Assembly (NCBI RefSeq): GCF_014595975.1
Contig: NZ_JABWGQ010000060.1
Location: 124,001-188,000 of the forward strand
Direction: 5' to 3'
Source of the DNA: Sphingopyxis sp. LK2115
GTDB taxonomy: Bacteria; Pseudomonadota; Alphaproteobacteria; Sphingomonadales; Sphingomonadaceae
Length of the DNA stretch: 64,000 nucleotides
The notes beneath the pieces are model-generated. The model was not told where the DNA came from, ran no database searches, and saw nothing but the letters and a program-made list of their open reading frames with translations. Position 1 is the stretch's first letter; each line of letters opens with the position of its first letter. The translations under genes were made by a program, and so were the position numbers. This document shows positions 1 to 8,068 of this stretch, piece after piece.

Positions 1-280
1 CCTCTGCCGCCGTCGCCGCCTTGCCGCCGGCAAGGCCGGGAACGCCGCCGTCGATTGGATGGTTACCGGGTCCGGCGGCGTTGCGATTCGATTGCCCCGC
101 AAGCTTGGGGTCCACCATGATCCTGTCTTCGAGCGCGCCCCTGATCGCGGGATCGCCGCTCGCCGCGTCGCCGTCGAGCGGAGCGAGATCGGATTTGGCT
201 TCGGGTTGGTCCCGGCACCCGCCGAGCGGCATCGCCGCCATCAGCAGCCCGGCGACCAGCCATTTTCCGCGCACCATCAT
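1..280 (-). CDS. Putative lipoprotein, cut by the left window edge
   Basis: An open frame starts at two adjacent ATG codons and runs off the left edge, so only about 93 N-terminal codons are visible. Residues 1-22 form a lipoprotein signal: Arg4 and Lys6, a hydrophobic stretch, then LGGC with the lipid-accepting Cys at position 22. The mature part is rich in Asp, Pro, Gly and Ala and looks disordered. A good ribosome binding site, AGGGAG, lies 8 bases before the first ATG. I do not recognise the family. It is probably anchored in the inner or outer membrane facing the periplasm. Confidence 0.6.
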   Translation of the reverse strand, partial: MMVRGKWLVAGLLMAAMPLGGCRDQPEAKSDLAPLDGDAASGDPAIRGALEDRIMVDPKLAGQSNRNAAGPGNHPIDGGVPGLAGGKAATAAE

Positions 281-366
281 CGCTAACACTCCCTTAATCT
301 TTTCCCCGGATTGCCCGATCCTGGTTAAAAAGGGGCAAAGAAAATGCGTTAACAGGTAAGGCTTTA

Positions 367-807
367 TTAGCCAAAACCTGTCTCGGACCGAGACGTTTTC
401 GGTGCGCAGCGAATGAGCCGCGAGGTTGCGACCGCCGCCTGGCGGTGGACGACGGCGGCGCGATAGACGGGATCGGTGACCATTTCCAGAAAGGCGCCGC
501 TGTTCGGATATTCGGCGATAAACACCGCATCCCAGCGCTCGGTCGCGGGTCCGATCACCATCGCCTCCATCGTGCCTGTCCAGACGATATGGCCGCCGAC
601 ACGGCGAAAGACCGGGGCGCTGTCGGCGCCATAATGGCGATAGGCCTCGGCGCCGGTCAGGCCTTGCCCCGCGAGCGGGTGATCGTCCGCATAGGCCGCC
701 TTGTCGCGGAAGCGGACGAGGTTGAGCATGTGAATGACGGTATCGCGCGGCAGCGCCTTGAAGGCGTCGAACTGCACGCGTTCGGGATCGACATGCTGGT
801 CGGTCAC
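367..807 (-). CDS. DUF1330-like small protein (dimeric alpha/beta-barrel fold)
   Basis: A 146-residue protein with the pattern of DUF1330 and related ferredoxin-like alpha/beta-barrel proteins: an N-terminal strand HMLNLVRFRDKAAY, a central region ending FIAEYPNSGAFLEM, and a helix DPVYRAAVVHRQAAV. No enzymatic role is established for most members. It begins with GTG, and the GTGA at 804-807 overlaps the stop codon of the upstream acetyltransferase, so the two are translationally coupled. It has no signal peptide and should be cytoplasmic. The family call is good; the function is unknown. Confidence 0.75.
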   Translation of the reverse strand: MTDQHVDPERVQFDAFKALPRDTVIHMLNLVRFRDKAAYADDHPLAGQGLTGAEAYRHYGADSAPVFRRVGGHIVWTGTMEAMVIGPATERWDAVFIAEYPNSGAFLEMVTDPVYRAAVVHRQAAVATSRLIRCAPKTSRSETGFG

Positions 808-1355
808 GGTCGGAACCCCTTTCGCTTGATACGCCAGGCGTCGGCACTTTGCGTCCAGGCATCGACAGGTGCGTCCTCAAAGGGCGCGGGGAGGCGGGTC
901 GGTCCGCTGTTCATCGCCCCCAGCCGCATCGCCAGCGCCTGCGACCGCGTGTTCGCGGGGTCGATGCTGTGCATCAGTTCGGGCCATTTCAGAAACTCGA
1001 CCGCAAAGTCGCACGCCGCGATACAGCCTTCAAAGGCATAGCCCTGACCGGCGAACTTCGCGCGCACGCCGTAACCGATTTCGGGCGCGGGCCACCCGTC
1101 CGGCTCCCAGGGGCCAAGGCGGCCGACCCATTCGCCGCTGGCGCGCTCGATCACCGAGAACATCGAAAAGCCGCGGATATGCCAGGCGCCGGCGAGCGTG
1201 CACCATTGACGCCAGGCGGCCGACCGCGGGCAGGCGCCGCCGATGAAGCGCATCGTCTCCTCTTCGGCGCACATCGCGGCAAAGGCGTCGAAATCCTCCG
1301 CCGCGGGCGGACGAAGAATCAATCGCTCGGTGACGAGCAGGGGGCCGTTCAGCAT
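804..1355 (-). CDS. GNAT family N-acetyltransferase (RimJ/RimL type)
   Basis: A 183-residue protein of the RimJ/RimL branch of GNAT acetyltransferases. The N-terminus reads LLVTERLILRPPAAEDFDAF, the classical first strand and helix. The middle has a strand with GEWVGRLGPWEP, then GYGVRAKFAGQGYAFEG, the acetyl-CoA pyrophosphate-binding loop region, and later IDPANTRSQALAMRLG, the conserved Asn/Ser helix. It should transfer an acetyl group from acetyl-CoA to an amine; the substrate cannot be told. The start at 1355 has an AAGGGAA ribosome site; a longer upstream reading frame lacks one. It overlaps the DUF1330 gene by four bases. Confidence 0.85.
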   Translation of the reverse strand: MLNGPLLVTERLILRPPAAEDFDAFAAMCAEEETMRFIGGACPRSAAWRQWCTLAGAWHIRGFSMFSVIERASGEWVGRLGPWEPDGWPAPEIGYGVRAKFAGQGYAFEGCIAACDFAVEFLKWPELMHSIDPANTRSQALAMRLGAMNSGPTRLPAPFEDAPVDAWTQSADAWRIKRKGFRP

Positions 1356-1429
1356 GACAATTCCCTTTCCCGCAGCGTTGGACGACGCTTGTGGGGCAAG
1401 AACGGTCGATGAACAAGACGCACATGCTT

Positions 1430-1458
1430 GAGGGCACCGGCGTTTAACCGGTGCCCTC
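1430..1458. terminator. Perfect hairpin, probable bidirectional terminator
   Basis: Arms GAGGGCACCGG and CCGGTGCCCTC (11 bp, perfect) enclose a 7-base loop. It lies in the 162-bp gap between the glycine-zipper gene and the acetyltransferase gene. A second weaker hairpin with arms GTGCGGGT/ACCCGCAC follows at 1470-1498, just past the stop of the glycine-zipper gene. Neither has a strong T-run, which is common in GC-rich genomes. Confidence 0.5.
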
Positions 1459-1517
1459 GCCATCAACGTGTGCGGGTGGAGGGGTCTCAAACCCGCACGC
1501 GAGACGGTTTCTGTTCG

Positions 1518-1916
1518 TCAACGGCAGCGATATTTGTCGCGATCAATCTCGCGGCCGAGCAGCGCACCGCCTGCGGCGCCAAGCACGGTGCCGAGCAACT
1601 TGTCGCCGTCGCCCGCGATCTCGTGACCCGCGAGGCCGCCGACGGCGCCGCCGATCAACAGGCCAGTCGTGCCATTGTCCTTTCGGCAATAATAGCGACC
1701 GTCATTGCCGCGCCAGATGCGCGAATCCCGGCCAAGACGTTCGCCACGCGCATAATAGCGGCGATCCTTGCGCTTGCGGTGAAAGTCCGACGCCTGGTCG
1801 AACGCGTGATAACCCGGCGCCTTTGCCGGGGTGGTCACACCCGCATGGAGCGGCGTGGTGCCAAGGACACTGGCGGCGACGAATGCGCCCATCAGGCCTT
1901 TGCTCAAGATACGCAT
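1518..1916 (-). CDS. Exported glycine-zipper protein
   Basis: A 132-residue secreted protein. Residues 1-25 are a signal peptide (MRILSKGLMGAFVAASVLGT, cleavage after LHA). The middle part is basic and tyrosine-rich (RKRKDRRYYARGERLGRD). The C-terminal half holds a glycine-zipper 2TM segment, GLLIGGAVGGLAGHEIAG followed by LGTVLGAAGGALLGREI, which can insert in or oligomerise at a membrane. Related proteins sit in the outer membrane or periplasm and are linked to envelope stability. It is a single-gene unit with hairpins downstream. Confidence 0.8.
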   Translation of the reverse strand: MRILSKGLMGAFVAASVLGTTPLHAGVTTPAKAPGYHAFDQASDFHRKRKDRRYYARGERLGRDSRIWRGNDGRYYCRKDNGTTGLLIGGAVGGLAGHEIAGDGDKLLGTVLGAAGGALLGREIDRDKYRCR

Positions 1917-2099
1917 GACAAATCCTTTCCTGGTTCGGCGCCTTCACCCCGCAGGACGGGATCGGGCGCTTCGGGAAGGAAAACGAGCCAGGTCCGAATC
2001 CCGTTGCATGAACCAGAAACAACAAGATGAATCGACCGCATCCATCGACGAACCGAAAGCCCCTTGCCGCATCGGCGGCGGCGTGCGAGAACCCCGATC

Positions 2100-2321
2100 A
2101 TGCTCAACATCGCTTCGCTCGCCATCGGGGTTATCGCGCTCATTCTGGCGGTTTTCGCTTTTATTCCGCTGCTCGGCTGGGCCAATTGGGTGATCGTGCC
2201 TTTCGCCGTGGTCGGCCTCGCGCTCGGCGCGATGTCGGACAAGACGAGCGGGCGGAACCTCAACATCGTGGTCGTCATCATCGGCGTCATCCGCCTGATG
2301 CTGGGCGGCGGCATCATCTGA
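2100..2321 (+). CDS. Small membrane protein with two hydrophobic segments
   Basis: A 73-residue, almost wholly hydrophobic protein. One or two transmembrane helices fill residues 1-45 (ASLAIGVIALILAVFAFIPL, then NWVIVPFAVVGLALGAM), a short polar turn SDKTSGRNLN follows, and a last helix VVVIIGVIRLMLGGG ends it. The chosen ATG gives a compact membrane protein; an upstream ATG at 2064 would add a basic, non-membrane extension. No clear ribosome site is seen. The family is not certain; similar small proteins are common in sphingomonads. It precedes rarD by 20 bases. Confidence 0.6.
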   Translation: MLNIASLAIGVIALILAVFAFIPLLGWANWVIVPFAVVGLALGAMSDKTSGRNLNIVVVIIGVIRLMLGGGII

Positions 2322-2341
2322 TCCTTTAGAAGCGCGGCGTC

Positions 2342-3256
2342 ATGGCACAGGCAGCGGCCCCCGCGGGGAGCGATCAGGGCGGCCTGCCCTTTGCGATCGC
2401 CGCCTATGGCATCTGGGGATTTGTCCCGCTGTTCTTCAAGCTCGTCGACAGCGTCCCGCCGGTCGAAGTGCTGACGCAGCGGATCATCTGGTCGCTGCCG
2501 CTCTGTTTCCTCATCATGCTTTTCCGCCGCCAGATCGGCGAATATGCGGCCGCGCTGAAGCATTGGCGGACGCTGCGCCTGCTGCTCGCGAGTGCGCTGC
2601 TGATCGCGGTCAACTGGCTCGTCTATATCTATGCGATCTTCACCGACCATGTTCTTGCCGCCAGCCTTGGCTATTATCTCAATCCGCTCGTCAACGTGAT
2701 GCTGGGCATGATCTTCCTCGGCGAACGGCTGTCGCGGATGCAGCTGCTCGCGGTGGTCATCGCGGGCATCGGCGTCGCGATCCTGCTCGCGGGCGCGCTC
2801 GATACGCTGTGGATCAGCCTGACGCTGGCCTTTTCCTTCGGCGTCTATGGTCTGCTGCGCAAGGTTGTGCCGGTAGGGTCGCTTCCCGGCCTGTCGGTCG
2901 AAACGACGGTGCTGCTGCTGCCGTCGCTCGCGCTGTCGGCCTGGTATATCGGCATCGGCGACGGTCGCGGCTTTGCTTCCGACATGTCGATCAGTCTGCT
3001 GCTGATGGCGGGCGGGGTAGTGACCGCGGTGCCGCTGCTGCTCTTTGCGACGGCGGCGCGGCGGATGAGCTACGCGGCGCTCGGCTTCGTGCAATATCTG
3101 GCGCCGACGATCCAGTTCCTGCTTAGTCTGTTCGTTTTCGGCGAGCCAATGAAAGCCGCCCAGCTTGCCTGTTTCGTGCTGATCTGGATCAGCATCGCGG
3201 TGTTCAGTTTCGACATGTGGCGCAAGATGCGCGCCGAGCGGATCGTGGCGGCCTGA
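2342..3256 (+). CDS. rarD: EamA-family transporter RarD
   Basis: A 304-residue permease with about ten transmembrane helices, two EamA repeats in the drug/metabolite transporter superfamily. The segment AYGIWGFVPLFFKL and then EVLTQRIIWSLPLCF is characteristic of RarD. Other marks are the loop with SLGYYLNPLVNVMLGMIFLGERLS at the end of the first repeat and LGFVQYLAPTIQFLLSLFVFGEP at the end of the second. It acts in the inner membrane; the substrate is not known with certainty, even for the E. coli protein. The start is the ATG 20 bases after the preceding small membrane gene, possibly cotranscribed. Confidence 0.88.
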   Translation: MAQAAAPAGSDQGGLPFAIAAYGIWGFVPLFFKLVDSVPPVEVLTQRIIWSLPLCFLIMLFRRQIGEYAAALKHWRTLRLLLASALLIAVNWLVYIYAIFTDHVLAASLGYYLNPLVNVMLGMIFLGERLSRMQLLAVVIAGIGVAILLAGALDTLWISLTLAFSFGVYGLLRKVVPVGSLPGLSVETTVLLLPSLALSAWYIGIGDGRGFASDMSISLLLMAGGVVTAVPLLLFATAARRMSYAALGFVQYLAPTIQFLLSLFVFGEPMKAAQLACFVLIWISIAVFSFDMWRKMRAERIVAA

Positions 3257-3291
3257 TCATCGTTGCCCCCTTGAAGGCGGGGGGCGCTGGA

Positions 3292-4314
3292 TCAGACCAG
3301 CCGCCAGCCGATCGTTTCGCCCGCATGAAAGGGCACGACCTCGCCGATCCGGTCGGGGACGACGACGTCGGCGCGCTCGAGCATCACCGTGCCTTCGTTG
3401 AGCGGCAGGCCGTAGAAGCGCGGACCATGCTCGCTCGCGAACCCTTCAAAATTGGCCAGCGCGCCGTCCTGATCGAATGCCATTGCATAGCTTTCGAGCG
3501 CATAGGGCGCATTGAAAATGCCCGCGCAGCCGCACGACGCTTCCTTGGTGTGGACCGCGTGCGGCGCGCTGTCCGTGCCGAGAAAGAATTTGGGTGAGCC
3601 CGATGTCGCCGCGGCGCGCACCGCGAGCCGGTGATGCTCGCGCTTGGCGACGGGCAGGCAATAGGCATGCGGCCGGATGCCGCCGACAAGCATCGCGTTG
3701 CGATTGATGTGGAGATGCTGCGGCGTGATCGTCGCGGCGACATTGGCGGGCGCGTCGGCGACGAACTGCGCGGCCTCGGCGGTGGTGATATGTTCGAACA
3801 CGATCTTGAGCGCGGGCAGCGCGCGCACCAGCGGTTCAAGCGTGCGGTCGATGAACACCGCCTCGCGGTCGAAGATATCGACGTGCGCGTCGGTGACCTC
3901 GCCGTGGATGAGCAGCGGCATGCCGATGTCCTGCATCCGTTCGAGCACACCCATGATGTTCGCGACGTCGGTGACGCCGTGCGCACTGCCCGTGGTCGCA
4001 TGCGCGGGGTAGAGCTTGGCGGCGGTGAACACCCCCTCGGCATGGCCGCGCGCGATTTCGTCCGCGTCGGTGGCGTCGGTCAGATAGGCGACGATCAGCG
4101 GCGTGAAATCAAGCCCGGCGGGCACCGCGGCATTGATACGGTCGCGATAGGCGCGGCCTTGCTCGGCGGTGGTTACCGGCGGCGACAGGTTGGGCATGAC
4201 GATCGCGCGCGCAAACTGGCGCGCGGTATAGGGCACGACATGGGCCAGCATCGCGCCGTCGCGCAGATGGACGTGCCAGTCGTCGGGGCGGCGGATTGTC
4301 AGGCGGTCGGTCAT
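3292..4314 (-). CDS. pyrC: Dihydroorotase
   Basis: A 340-residue class II dihydroorotase, which closes N-carbamoyl-L-aspartate to dihydroorotate in pyrimidine synthesis. The zinc motif HVHLRDG is at residues 14-20. KLYPAHATT carries the lysine that is carbamylated to bridge the metals. Further metal ligands are in LIHGEVTD and IVFEHITT, and the catalytic Asp lies in [10 protein letters not shown]. The length is close to E. coli PyrC. It is divergent from the folate-binding gene across a 68-bp gap. It acts in the cytoplasm. Confidence 0.96.
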   Translation of the reverse strand: MTDRLTIRRPDDWHVHLRDGAMLAHVVPYTARQFARAIVMPNLSPPVTTAEQGRAYRDRINAAVPAGLDFTPLIVAYLTDATDADEIARGHAEGVFTAAKLYPAHATTGSAHGVTDVANIMGVLERMQDIGMPLLIHGEVTDAHVDIFDREAVFIDRTLEPLVRALPALKIVFEHITTAEAAQFVADAPANVAATITPQHLHINRNAMLVGGIRPHAYCLPVAKREHHRLAVRAAATSGSPKFFLGTDSAPHAVHTKEASCGCAGIFNAPYALESYAMAFDQDGALANFEGFASEHGPRFYGLPLNEGTVMLERADVVVPDRIGEVVPFHAGETIGWRLV

Positions 4315-4324
4315 GTCATTCTCC

Positions 4325-4346
4325 CCCCTCTCCTTCAGGGGAGGGG
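4325..4346. repeat. Hairpin in the pyrC / ygfZ divergent gap
   Basis: A near-perfect inverted repeat CCCCTCTCC / GGGGAGGGG with loop TTCA lies 10 bases from the pyrC start. It belongs to the C-rich/G-rich hairpins found several times between genes in this window. Because it lies in a divergent promoter region it would sit in the pyrC leader RNA. Confidence 0.5.
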
Positions 4347-4382
4347 CTTTAACTTGGTTCCCGCGCTCCCTATTGTCCGCGC

Positions 4383-5108
4383 ATGGCTAACACAACCCTT
4401 GTGGACCGCGCGCTCATCCGTCTGTCGGGCGAGGACGTTCGCGGCTTCCTTCAGGGCCTTGTCACCAACGATGTGGCAGGCAATCTGCCTGTCTGGGCGG
4501 CGCTGCTGACGCCGCAGGGCAAGGCGCTGTTCGATTTCCTGATCTGGGCGGACGGAGAGGATCTGCTGATCGACTGCGAGCGCGACGCCGCGGATGACCT
4601 TGCGAGGCGGCTGACGCTCTATCGTCTGCGCCGCGCGATCACGATCGAGCGCGAACCCGATCTGTGCGTCCATTGGGCGCCCGACGGCGACCTTGGCGTC
4701 GTCGATCCGCGTCTGCCCGAACTCGGCCAGCGCTGGCTCGCTCCCGCGGCTGAAGGCGAGGGCGCCGACGCCGCGTGGCGCGCGCACCGACTGGCGCTCG
4801 GCGTCGCCGAGGGGCGCGGCGAGCTGGGCGACGGCACGACGCTATGGCTCGAATGCAATGCCGCCGAACTGAACGGCGTCAGCTTCGCCAAAGGCTGTTA
4901 TGTCGGACAGGAAAATACCGCGCGGATGAACTGGCGGCAGAAAGTGAACCGGCGGATCGTCGTGCTGCCGCTGAGCGAGGCGGACGAGAAAAGGCAGGTG
5001 GTCGCCTATCCCGACCTTGGCTGGTCGGTCGAGCATCGGCGGATCGAGGCGATCGATCCCGCCACCGCGCCGGCGTGGATGCGCGAGGGTCTTCTCGCCA
5101 GTTCATGA
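4383..5108 (+). CDS. ygfZ: Folate-binding protein YgfZ/GcvT-like
   Basis: A 241-residue protein of the YgfZ family (also called IBA57-like). These bind folate and help assemble or repair [4Fe-4S] clusters, notably those of radical-SAM enzymes. The signature KGCYVGQE lies at residues 170-177 and contains the conserved cysteine. The N-terminus resembles the glycine cleavage T-protein ([17 protein letters not shown]). It is shorter than E. coli YgfZ (about 326 residues), as usual for alphaproteobacteria. Its stop overlaps a possible upstream ATG (5105) of the next gene. It acts in the cytoplasm. Confidence 0.9.
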   Translation: MANTTLVDRALIRLSGEDVRGFLQGLVTNDVAGNLPVWAALLTPQGKALFDFLIWADGEDLLIDCERDAADDLARRLTLYRLRRAITIEREPDLCVHWAPDGDLGVVDPRLPELGQRWLAPAAEGEGADAAWRAHRLALGVAEGRGELGDGTTLWLECNAAELNGVSFAKGCYVGQENTARMNWRQKVNRRIVVLPLSEADEKRQVVAYPDLGWSVEHRRIEAIDPATAPAWMREGLLASS

Positions 5109-5140
5109 CAGGTGCAGCCACGGCTGCTATCATCGTGTCG

Positions 5141-5755
5141 ATGCGCGCCCTGCTGATCTTGTCGGCGTTCGCCGCCGCTATCGCTTCCACCGCGCCGCTG
5201 GCCGCGGCGCCCGAATCGCTGCTGCCGACCGCAGACGAAGCGCCGCGTCCGCTCGCGCGGCTCGCGCCGCTTGCGGCCGATTCGCCGTGGACCCCGCGTT
5301 TCGCGGCGGCGGCGGACGAACTGGCGGCGGCGCTGCGCGCGCGCGACGAGGCGCGCTGGGCGCCGATGCTCGGCGGTCAGTGGCTCGCGCCCGCCGATCG
5401 CGCGCGGGTTCGCGCGATGCTTGCCGATCACGACAGCCCGTTCGGTGAAGCCTTGTGGGGCCGGACGCCCCCGTATCGCGCGATCTTCGGCTGGAGCGCC
5501 CCCGCTTCATTGAGCGCCGACGAGCGCGCGGCAATCGAGGCGGGGCAGGAGGCCGAGGCACTGGTGTGCTGGTCATCGCGCGGCGAAGGCGTGTGGCCGG
5601 TTACCGCATCCGAGGCCGACAACCGCCCCGGACGTCCCCACGCCTGTGTGCGCATCGCTTACAGCATTCGCGGCGAAACGCCCAGGTGGCGCGCCTTCAT
5701 CGAACAGGGCGATGGTGCGCCTGCCCGTCCGACCGCGCGGCGCGACCCCGTTTAA
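5141..5755 (+). CDS. Exported protein of unknown function
   Basis: About 204 residues. The start at 5141 gives a classical signal peptide: MR, then LLILSAFAAAIASTAPLAAA with cleavage before APES. An alternative ATG at 5105 forms an ATGA overlap with the preceding gene and adds 12 residues. The mature protein is Ala/Arg-rich with helices (RFAAAADELAAALRARDEARW) and a C-terminal part with two cysteines (EALVCWSSRGEGVW and RPHACVRIAYSIRGETPRWRAF), which could form a disulfide in the periplasm. I do not recognise the family. Confidence 0.7.
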   Translation: MRALLILSAFAAAIASTAPLAAAPESLLPTADEAPRPLARLAPLAADSPWTPRFAAAADELAAALRARDEARWAPMLGGQWLAPADRARVRAMLADHDSPFGEALWGRTPPYRAIFGWSAPASLSADERAAIEAGQEAEALVCWSSRGEGVWPVTASEADNRPGRPHACVRIAYSIRGETPRWRAFIEQGDGAPARPTARRDPV

Positions 5756-5783
5756 CCAATCCCCAACCCCTGTTTGCGACAAT

Positions 5784-6347
5784 ATGCCCATGATCGGGCG
5801 GTTTCTTGGTCTGGCGGTCGCCATCACGGCGGTGTCGGTCGGCGTGGCGAGTGTCGCCAGTCGTTCGGCGGGCGATGACGGCGCCGAAACGGCGGCCGTC
5901 GATTCGTCCGCCAATGGCAACTGGACGACCGAGCGCGGCAAGCGCGGCGGCTGGACGTCCGCGCCGGGGCCGGCTTCGTCCGGCGGCGAGGTGCGTCTCG
6001 CGCGGGCGGGCGATTCGCATTTCTATGCCGATACGCAAGTGGACGGCACCGATATACGGATGATGGTCGACAGCGGCGCGTCGGTCGTCGCGCTGACGCG
6101 GCGCGACGCCGAGGCGATCGGGATCGACGTTGACCGCCTGCCGATTGGCGGCATGGCGCGCACCGCGGGGGGCGATGTCCCGTTGCGCACGGTGATGCTG
6201 GACCGTGTCGAGGTTGAGGGGATTGCGGTGCGCGATGTCCGTGCTGCGGTAATCGACGCCGACATGGGCGTGTCGCTGCTCGGACAGAGTTTTTTGTCGA
6301 AGCTCGACGCGGTGAATGTCGAAGGCGACACGATGACGCTGCGCTGA
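5784..6347 (+). CDS. Retropepsin-like aspartic protease (clan AA, TIGR02281 type)
   Basis: A 187-residue membrane-anchored or exported protein. Residues 1-24 are a hydrophobic anchor, followed by a polar linker. The protease domain runs from about residue 75. It has FYADTQVDGTDIRMMVDSGASVVALT, where DSGAS is the catalytic aspartate motif, and later a flap-like region and GVSLLGQSFLSKLDAV, the second conserved motif. One aspartate motif per chain means it must dimerise, as retroviral proteases do. Its natural substrate in bacteria is unknown. It follows the exported protein by 28 bases. Confidence 0.88.
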   Translation: MPMIGRFLGLAVAITAVSVGVASVASRSAGDDGAETAAVDSSANGNWTTERGKRGGWTSAPGPASSGGEVRLARAGDSHFYADTQVDGTDIRMMVDSGASVVALTRRDAEAIGIDVDRLPIGGMARTAGGDVPLRTVMLDRVEVEGIAVRDVRAAVIDADMGVSLLGQSFLSKLDAVNVEGDTMTLR

Positions 6348-6361
6348 GGCGCCCGTGCGAC

Positions 6362-6667
6362 CTATTTCGCCGTCTTGTCGATCAGCACGGCCTGCTGCCA
6401 GCGGCTCGGTGCCTTGTCGGTGCGATGAATACATCCGGCCCAGCAGCAGGGGCGTTTTTTTCCTTCGTGCAATTCCTCGACGGTCCGCGCGATCCGGCGC
6501 GCGCGCGTCTTGTCCTGCCTGGCGTCGTCGACCCAGCAGATGAACTCGTTACGCCCCAGGGGAGTCAGCGCCTGCCACAGCGCCAGCGTCGATGGATCGG
6601 CGGTGATGGCCGCCTGCATATCCTCGCGCGCGTCGTGCACGGTGCCGTGAAGGAAGGCATGGGTCAT
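6362..6667 (-). CDS. YdeI/OmpD-associated family protein
   Basis: A short 101-residue protein with the helical domain typical of the C-terminus of the YdeI/OmpD-associated family: ALTPLGRNEFICWVDDARQDKTRARRIARTVEEL, ending EGKKRPCCWAGCIHR with three close cysteines. Family members have been linked to resistance to bacteriocins or peptides, but the biochemistry is unclear. It converges on the aspartic protease gene and is head to head with the MBL hydrolase gene, whose start lies 92 bases away. Confidence 0.8.
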   Translation of the reverse strand: MTHAFLHGTVHDAREDMQAAITADPSTLALWQALTPLGRNEFICWVDDARQDKTRARRIARTVEELHEGKKRPCCWAGCIHRTDKAPSRWQQAVLIDKTAK

Positions 6668-6758
6668 GGCGCAAGGTCATAAGCCCGCCCCGCCGCCGGG
6701 TCAAACGACCGGGAGGGAGCGGCTTGCCATTTCCGCTGCTTTTCCCCACATCGGCGCC

Positions 6759-7424
6759 ATGAACGCTCCCAATCCCCCGATGCGCGCGGCGATCGTGCCC
6801 GTCACCGCCTTTCAGCAGAATTGCACCTTGCTCTGGTGCACCGAAACCAACAAGGCGGCTTTCGTCGATCCCGGCGGCGACCTGCCCAAGCTGAAAGAGG
6901 CGGTGCGTCAGACGGGGGTGGAGGTCGAGAAGATCCTTGTCACCCATGGCCATATGGACCATTGCGGGCAGGCGGGGATGCTGGCGAAGGAACTGGGCGT
7001 ACCGATCGAGGGCCCGCACGAGGACGACCGGTTCTGGATCGAACGTTTTGCCGAGGATGGCGCGCGTTTCGGCATGGTTGGCGAGCCTTTCGAGCCCGAC
7101 CGCTGGCTGGTCGATGGCGACACGGTGACGGTCGGCAATCTGACGATCGACGTCATCCATTGCCCTGGACATACGCCGGGGCATGTCGTGTTCCATCATG
7201 CGCCGTCGAAGCTGGCGATCGTCGGCGACGTCATCTTTCAGGGTTCGATCGGGCGCACCGATTTTCCGCGCGGCAATCACCAGCAACTGCTCGCATCGAT
7301 CACGCAGAAATTGTGGCCGCTCGGCGGCGACACGACCTTCCTGCCGGGGCATGGCGCGCACAGCAATTTTGCGCACGAACGCCGCACGAACCCGTTTGTA
7401 AGCGATATGGCTTTGAACAACTAG
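6759..7424 (+). CDS. MBL-fold metallo-hydrolase (glyoxalase II-like)
   Basis: A 221-residue metallo-beta-lactamase-fold hydrolase. The metal motif HGHMDHCG is at residues 63-70. Further ligands are in IHCPGHTPGHVVFH, in AIVGDVIFQGSIGRTD (bridging Asp) and in LPGHGAHSNFAHE near the end. The order matches the small glyoxalase II-like group (YcbL type), which hydrolyses thioesters; the true substrate is unknown. The first in-frame ATG with a family-like N-terminus (PVTAFQQNCTLLW) was chosen. It is cytoplasmic. A REP-like hairpin follows at 7428. Confidence 0.9.
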   Translation: MNAPNPPMRAAIVPVTAFQQNCTLLWCTETNKAAFVDPGGDLPKLKEAVRQTGVEVEKILVTHGHMDHCGQAGMLAKELGVPIEGPHEDDRFWIERFAEDGARFGMVGEPFEPDRWLVDGDTVTVGNLTIDVIHCPGHTPGHVVFHHAPSKLAIVGDVIFQGSIGRTDFPRGNHQQLLASITQKLWPLGGDTTFLPGHGAHSNFAHERRTNPFVSDMALNN

Positions 7425-7427
7425 GTC

Positions 7428-7453
7428 GTCATCCCCGCCTTTGCCGGAATGAC
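7428..7453. repeat. REP-like palindrome (GTCATCCC...GATGAC class)
   Basis: An imperfect 26-base palindrome that begins GTCATCCCCGC and ends CCGGAATGAC. It lies between the convergent stops of the MBL gene and bioD and could serve as a bidirectional terminator. It matches the other GTCATCCCGG-type palindromes at 30816, 34537 and 44350. Confidence 0.6.
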
Positions 7454-7459
7454 GGATGG

Positions 7460-8068
7460 CTAGCGAAAGTCGGCAGGGTCGAAGTGGGCAGCAAAGGCGG
7501 CCGCCAGTTTATGCGGCGTCAACGGATCGATGATCGGCAGGCGGCCCAGCCGACGGACCCCGCCGATTTGCGCGATGATCGCCTCGCTGTCCTCCACCGC
7601 GTCGCCGAGGAAGGCGAGCCCGTGGATAGGCACGCCGCGCGACCGGAGCGCCTCGATCGTCAGCAGGCTATGATTGATCGTGCCAAGACTGGTCCGCGCA
7701 CAAAGGATCACCGGGATTTGCCAGCGCGCGAAAAGGTCGGCGTAAAGGGTCGCACGCGTGACGGGAACGAGCGCGCCGCCCGCCCCCTCTATGATAAGGT
7801 CGCCGGGCGGCGGGACGAGGGTTGCGACGTCGATCTCGACCCCGTCGATTTCGGCGGCGCGATGCGGCGATGCGGGGGTGACGAGGCGGTAGGCTTCGGG
7901 CAGGACGGGGACGCCCGCAAGGCGCCCGACGGTCGCGCTGTCGGTTTCTTCTTCAAGCCCCGATTGGATCGGCTTCCAGTAGGACGTGCCGGTCGCCTGC
8001 GCCAGAGCGGCGGAAAAGACGGTTTTTCCGATGCCCGTGTCGGTGCCGGTGACGACGAAGCGCGTCAT
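7460..8068 (-). CDS. bioD: Dethiobiotin synthase
   Basis: A 202-residue ATP-dependent enzyme that closes the ureido ring of dethiobiotin from diaminopelargonate and CO2. The P-loop is at the N-terminus: [17 protein letters not shown]. The conserved [13 protein letters not shown] segment follows in the middle, and [21 protein letters not shown] is the typical nucleotide/substrate region. It overlaps bioF by ATGA (8065-8068), so the pair is translationally coupled, with bioF first. bioB, bioA and bioC are not in the window. Confidence 0.95.
   Translation of the reverse strand: MTRFVVTGTDTGIGKTVFSAALAQATGTSYWKPIQSGLEEETDSATVGRLAGVPVLPEAYRLVTPASPHRAAEIDGVEIDVATLVPPPGDLIIEGAGGALVPVTRATLYADLFARWQIPVILCARTSLGTINHSLLTIEALRSRGVPIHGLAFLGDAVEDSEAIIAQIGGVRRLGRLPIIDPLTPHKLAAAFAAHFDPADFR

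Noticed and set aside
1904-3094. A 396-codon frame antisense to rarD
   Set aside because: The product is dominated by Arg, Gln and Asp runs, whereas the plus strand gives a membrane permease with the RarD signature.
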